From Pseudomonadales bacterium (GTDB lineage Bacteria; Pseudomonadota; Gammaproteobacteria; Pseudomonadales; IMCC2047): a stretch of DNA of 7,647 bases. The notes under the pieces are model-generated. The model was not told the DNA's origin. It ran no database searches and worked only from the letters and a program-made list of their open reading frames with translations. The stretch's first letter is position 1. Every line of letters starts with the position of its first letter. The position numbers and the translations under genes were made by a program. Below, in pieces: positions 6,314-7,647 of this stretch. Location of the stretch: assembly GCA_021736745.1 (NCBI GenBank), contig JAIPFG010000149.1:1-7647 (forward strand). Reading direction: 5' to 3'.

Positions 6314-7647
6314 ATGACGGAAATTGCAGATAAACTAAGAAATATTGTTGGTGAGTCGGCGATATTAACGGGTGCCCAAATATTAAATCGAAATACCAGT
6401 TATTGGGACCCATCTCCAATGCAGGCCAAAGTGTTGGTTCGTCCAAAATCCACAGCAGAAGTAAGTGAAATTTTAAAACTATGTTATGAACAAGGGCAAA
6501 CGGTGGTAACGCAGGGAGGACTGACGGGCACAGTGGAGGGTGCTAAGTCGACTTCATCTGATGTTGTGCTCTCGCTTGAGCGAATGAACAAAATTGAGCA
6601 GATTGATCGATTGGGTCGCGTAGCAACCGTACAGGCGGGATGTATTCTGCAAACTTTCCAGGAAGCAATAGAGGCGCAAGGACTGCTTTTTCCGCTTGAT
6701 TTGGGAGCCCGTGGTTCATGTACGGTTGGTGGGAATGTGTCGACAAATGCTGGAGGCATTAATGTCATCCGTTACGGCGTAATGAGAGATTTGGTTTTGG
6801 GGCTCGAGGTGGTCCTGGCCGATGGAACCATCCTTTCTTCAATGAATAAAATGATAAAAAATAACGCGGGTTATGATTTAAAACAATTGTTCATTGGTTC
6901 CGAGGGCACGCTGGGAGTGATCACTCGTATCAATGTAAAGCTCAAAGAATTGCCCGTTAGCGCAAATAGTGCGCTTGTTGCGATGGATAATTTCCAGCAA
7001 GTCGCAGATTTATTTAAATTCCTGGATAAATCATTTGGTGGGCAGTTGACCTCCTATGAAGTCATGTGGGGTAGTTATTTTCGTTGCGTCACGGAACCTG
7101 GTTGGCATGAATCGCCACTTTCACGTGACTTTAATTTTTATGTTGTGATGGAAGCAGAGGGTGTCGATCTGGAGCATGACGCTCAGCAATTCGAAAAAAT
7201 TTTGGAAAAGGCATTCGAACAAGGGCTGTTATCTGACGCAGTGATCCCAAAGTCAAAGGCTGAGCGGGATAAAATCTGGGGAATTAGAGAGAACTTTGAA
7301 GCTATTTTTCAACACAATCCTCGTTTTGTTTATGATGTTAGCCTAGCGATTAAGGATATGGATCAGTACGTAAAAGGTATTGAAACGGCATTTAGCCAAC
7401 GCTGGCCTGAGCACTTCTTTTACGCATTAGGGCATATCGGTGATGGCAATTTACATTTTTTTGTATCACCACAGGGCCAGAACGATTTGGACTTACATCA
7501 CCAAGTTAATCAAATTGTTTATCAACCTCTGGCGGCATTGGGTGGGTCTGTATCGGCAGAACATGGCATTGGCTTAGAAAAACGTGCCTATTTACCAATT
7601 GCACGTAATGAGGCAGAAATTGCTCTGATGAAAACAATTAAGCAAAC
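6314..7647 (+). CDS. GlcD-family FAD-linked D-2-hydroxyacid dehydrogenase; partial, 3' end outside window
   Basis: The frame is open from the ATG at 6314 to the right edge (444 residues). Family members are about 460-480 residues, so only a short C-terminal piece is missing. The N-terminal FAD-binding type 4 (PCMH) domain spans roughly 35-210, with GGLTGTVEG at 68-76, STNAGGINVIRYG at 143-155 and NNAGYDLKQLFIGSEGTLG at 183-201. The C-terminal FAD-oxidase domain has the metal-binding GHIGDGNLH at 373-381 and SAEHGIG at 414-420. These enzymes oxidise D-2-hydroxy acids such as D-lactate, D-2-hydroxyglutarate or glycolate to 2-oxo acids and pass electrons to the respiratory chain or an electron-transfer protein. 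S-A-E-H-G rather than S-G-E-H-G leans towards the D-2-hydroxyglutarate/D-lactate branch, but the substrate is not settled. No transmembrane segment is seen. A GTGGA-type ribosome site lies 6 nt before the ATG. The GGLTGTVEG loop differs from the commoner GG-x-TG-x-x-GG form. Confidence 0.92.
   Translation, partial: MTEIADKLRNIVGESAILTGAQILNRNTSYWDPSPMQAKVLVRPKSTAEVSEILKLCYEQGQTVVTQGGLTGTVEGAKSTSSDVVLSLERMNKIEQIDRLGRVATVQAGCILQTFQEAIEAQGLLFPLDLGARGSCTVGGNVSTNAGGINVIRYGVMRDLVLGLEVVLADGTILSSMNKMIKNNAGYDLKQLFIGSEGTLGVITRINVKLKELPVSANSALVAMDNFQQVADLFKFLDKSFGGQLTSYEVMWGSYFRCVTEPGWHESPLSRDFNFYVVMEAEGVDLEHDAQQFEKILEKAFEQGLLSDAVIPKSKAERDKIWGIRENFEAIFQHNPRFVYDVSLAIKDMDQYVKGIETAFSQRWPEHFFYALGHIGDGNLHFFVSPQGQNDLDLHHQVNQIVYQPLAALGGSVSAEHGIGLEKRAYLPIARNEAEIALMKTIKQ

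Noticed and set aside
6484..6768. Two - strand open frames opposite the GlcD-family gene
   Set aside because: Opposite a conserved dehydrogenase with intact FAD motifs; rich in Ser/Pro/Cys with no family features.

Overview
The window looks like chromosomal DNA from a gammaproteobacterium, perhaps marine. The best evidence is a ribosome modulation factor (RMF) gene of the roughly 70-residue Pseudomonas-like type. Moderate base composition and AT-rich intergenic DNA fit but do not prove this. I cannot name a genus. I see no insertion sequence, phage gene, tRNA, rRNA or CRISPR array.

Left part (1-5431, + strand): a tightly packed run of five co-directional genes, almost certainly one operon whose promoter lies to the left of the window. 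In order they are: the C-terminal end of a thiamine-diphosphate (ThDP) enzyme; a Tat-signal FAD oxidoreductase of the spermidine dehydrogenase family; a HisC-type PLP aminotransferase; an NAD(P)-dependent aldehyde dehydrogenase nearest the phenylacetaldehyde/betaine-aldehyde group; and a KDPG/KHG-type class I aldolase. Gaps are 25, 13 and 23 bp, then a 4-bp ATGA overlap. The set reads as a catabolic pathway that makes an aldehyde (by decarboxylation of a 2-oxo acid, oxidation of an amine, or retro-aldol cleavage) and oxidises it to an acid. I do not recognise this combination as a described pathway, and the substrate is not readable from the sequence.

Middle part (5432-5725): the operon converges on rmf, which is on the - strand. 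A perfect 12-bp hairpin lies between them. Its T-tract is oriented to terminate rmf, not the operon.

Right part (5726-7647): a 588-bp, AT-rich gene-free stretch separates rmf from a divergent + strand gene for a GlcD-family FAD-linked D-2-hydroxyacid dehydrogenase, which runs off the right edge. The stretch holds several short inverted repeats and probably both promoters. The dehydrogenase may or may not be functionally linked to the left-hand operon.
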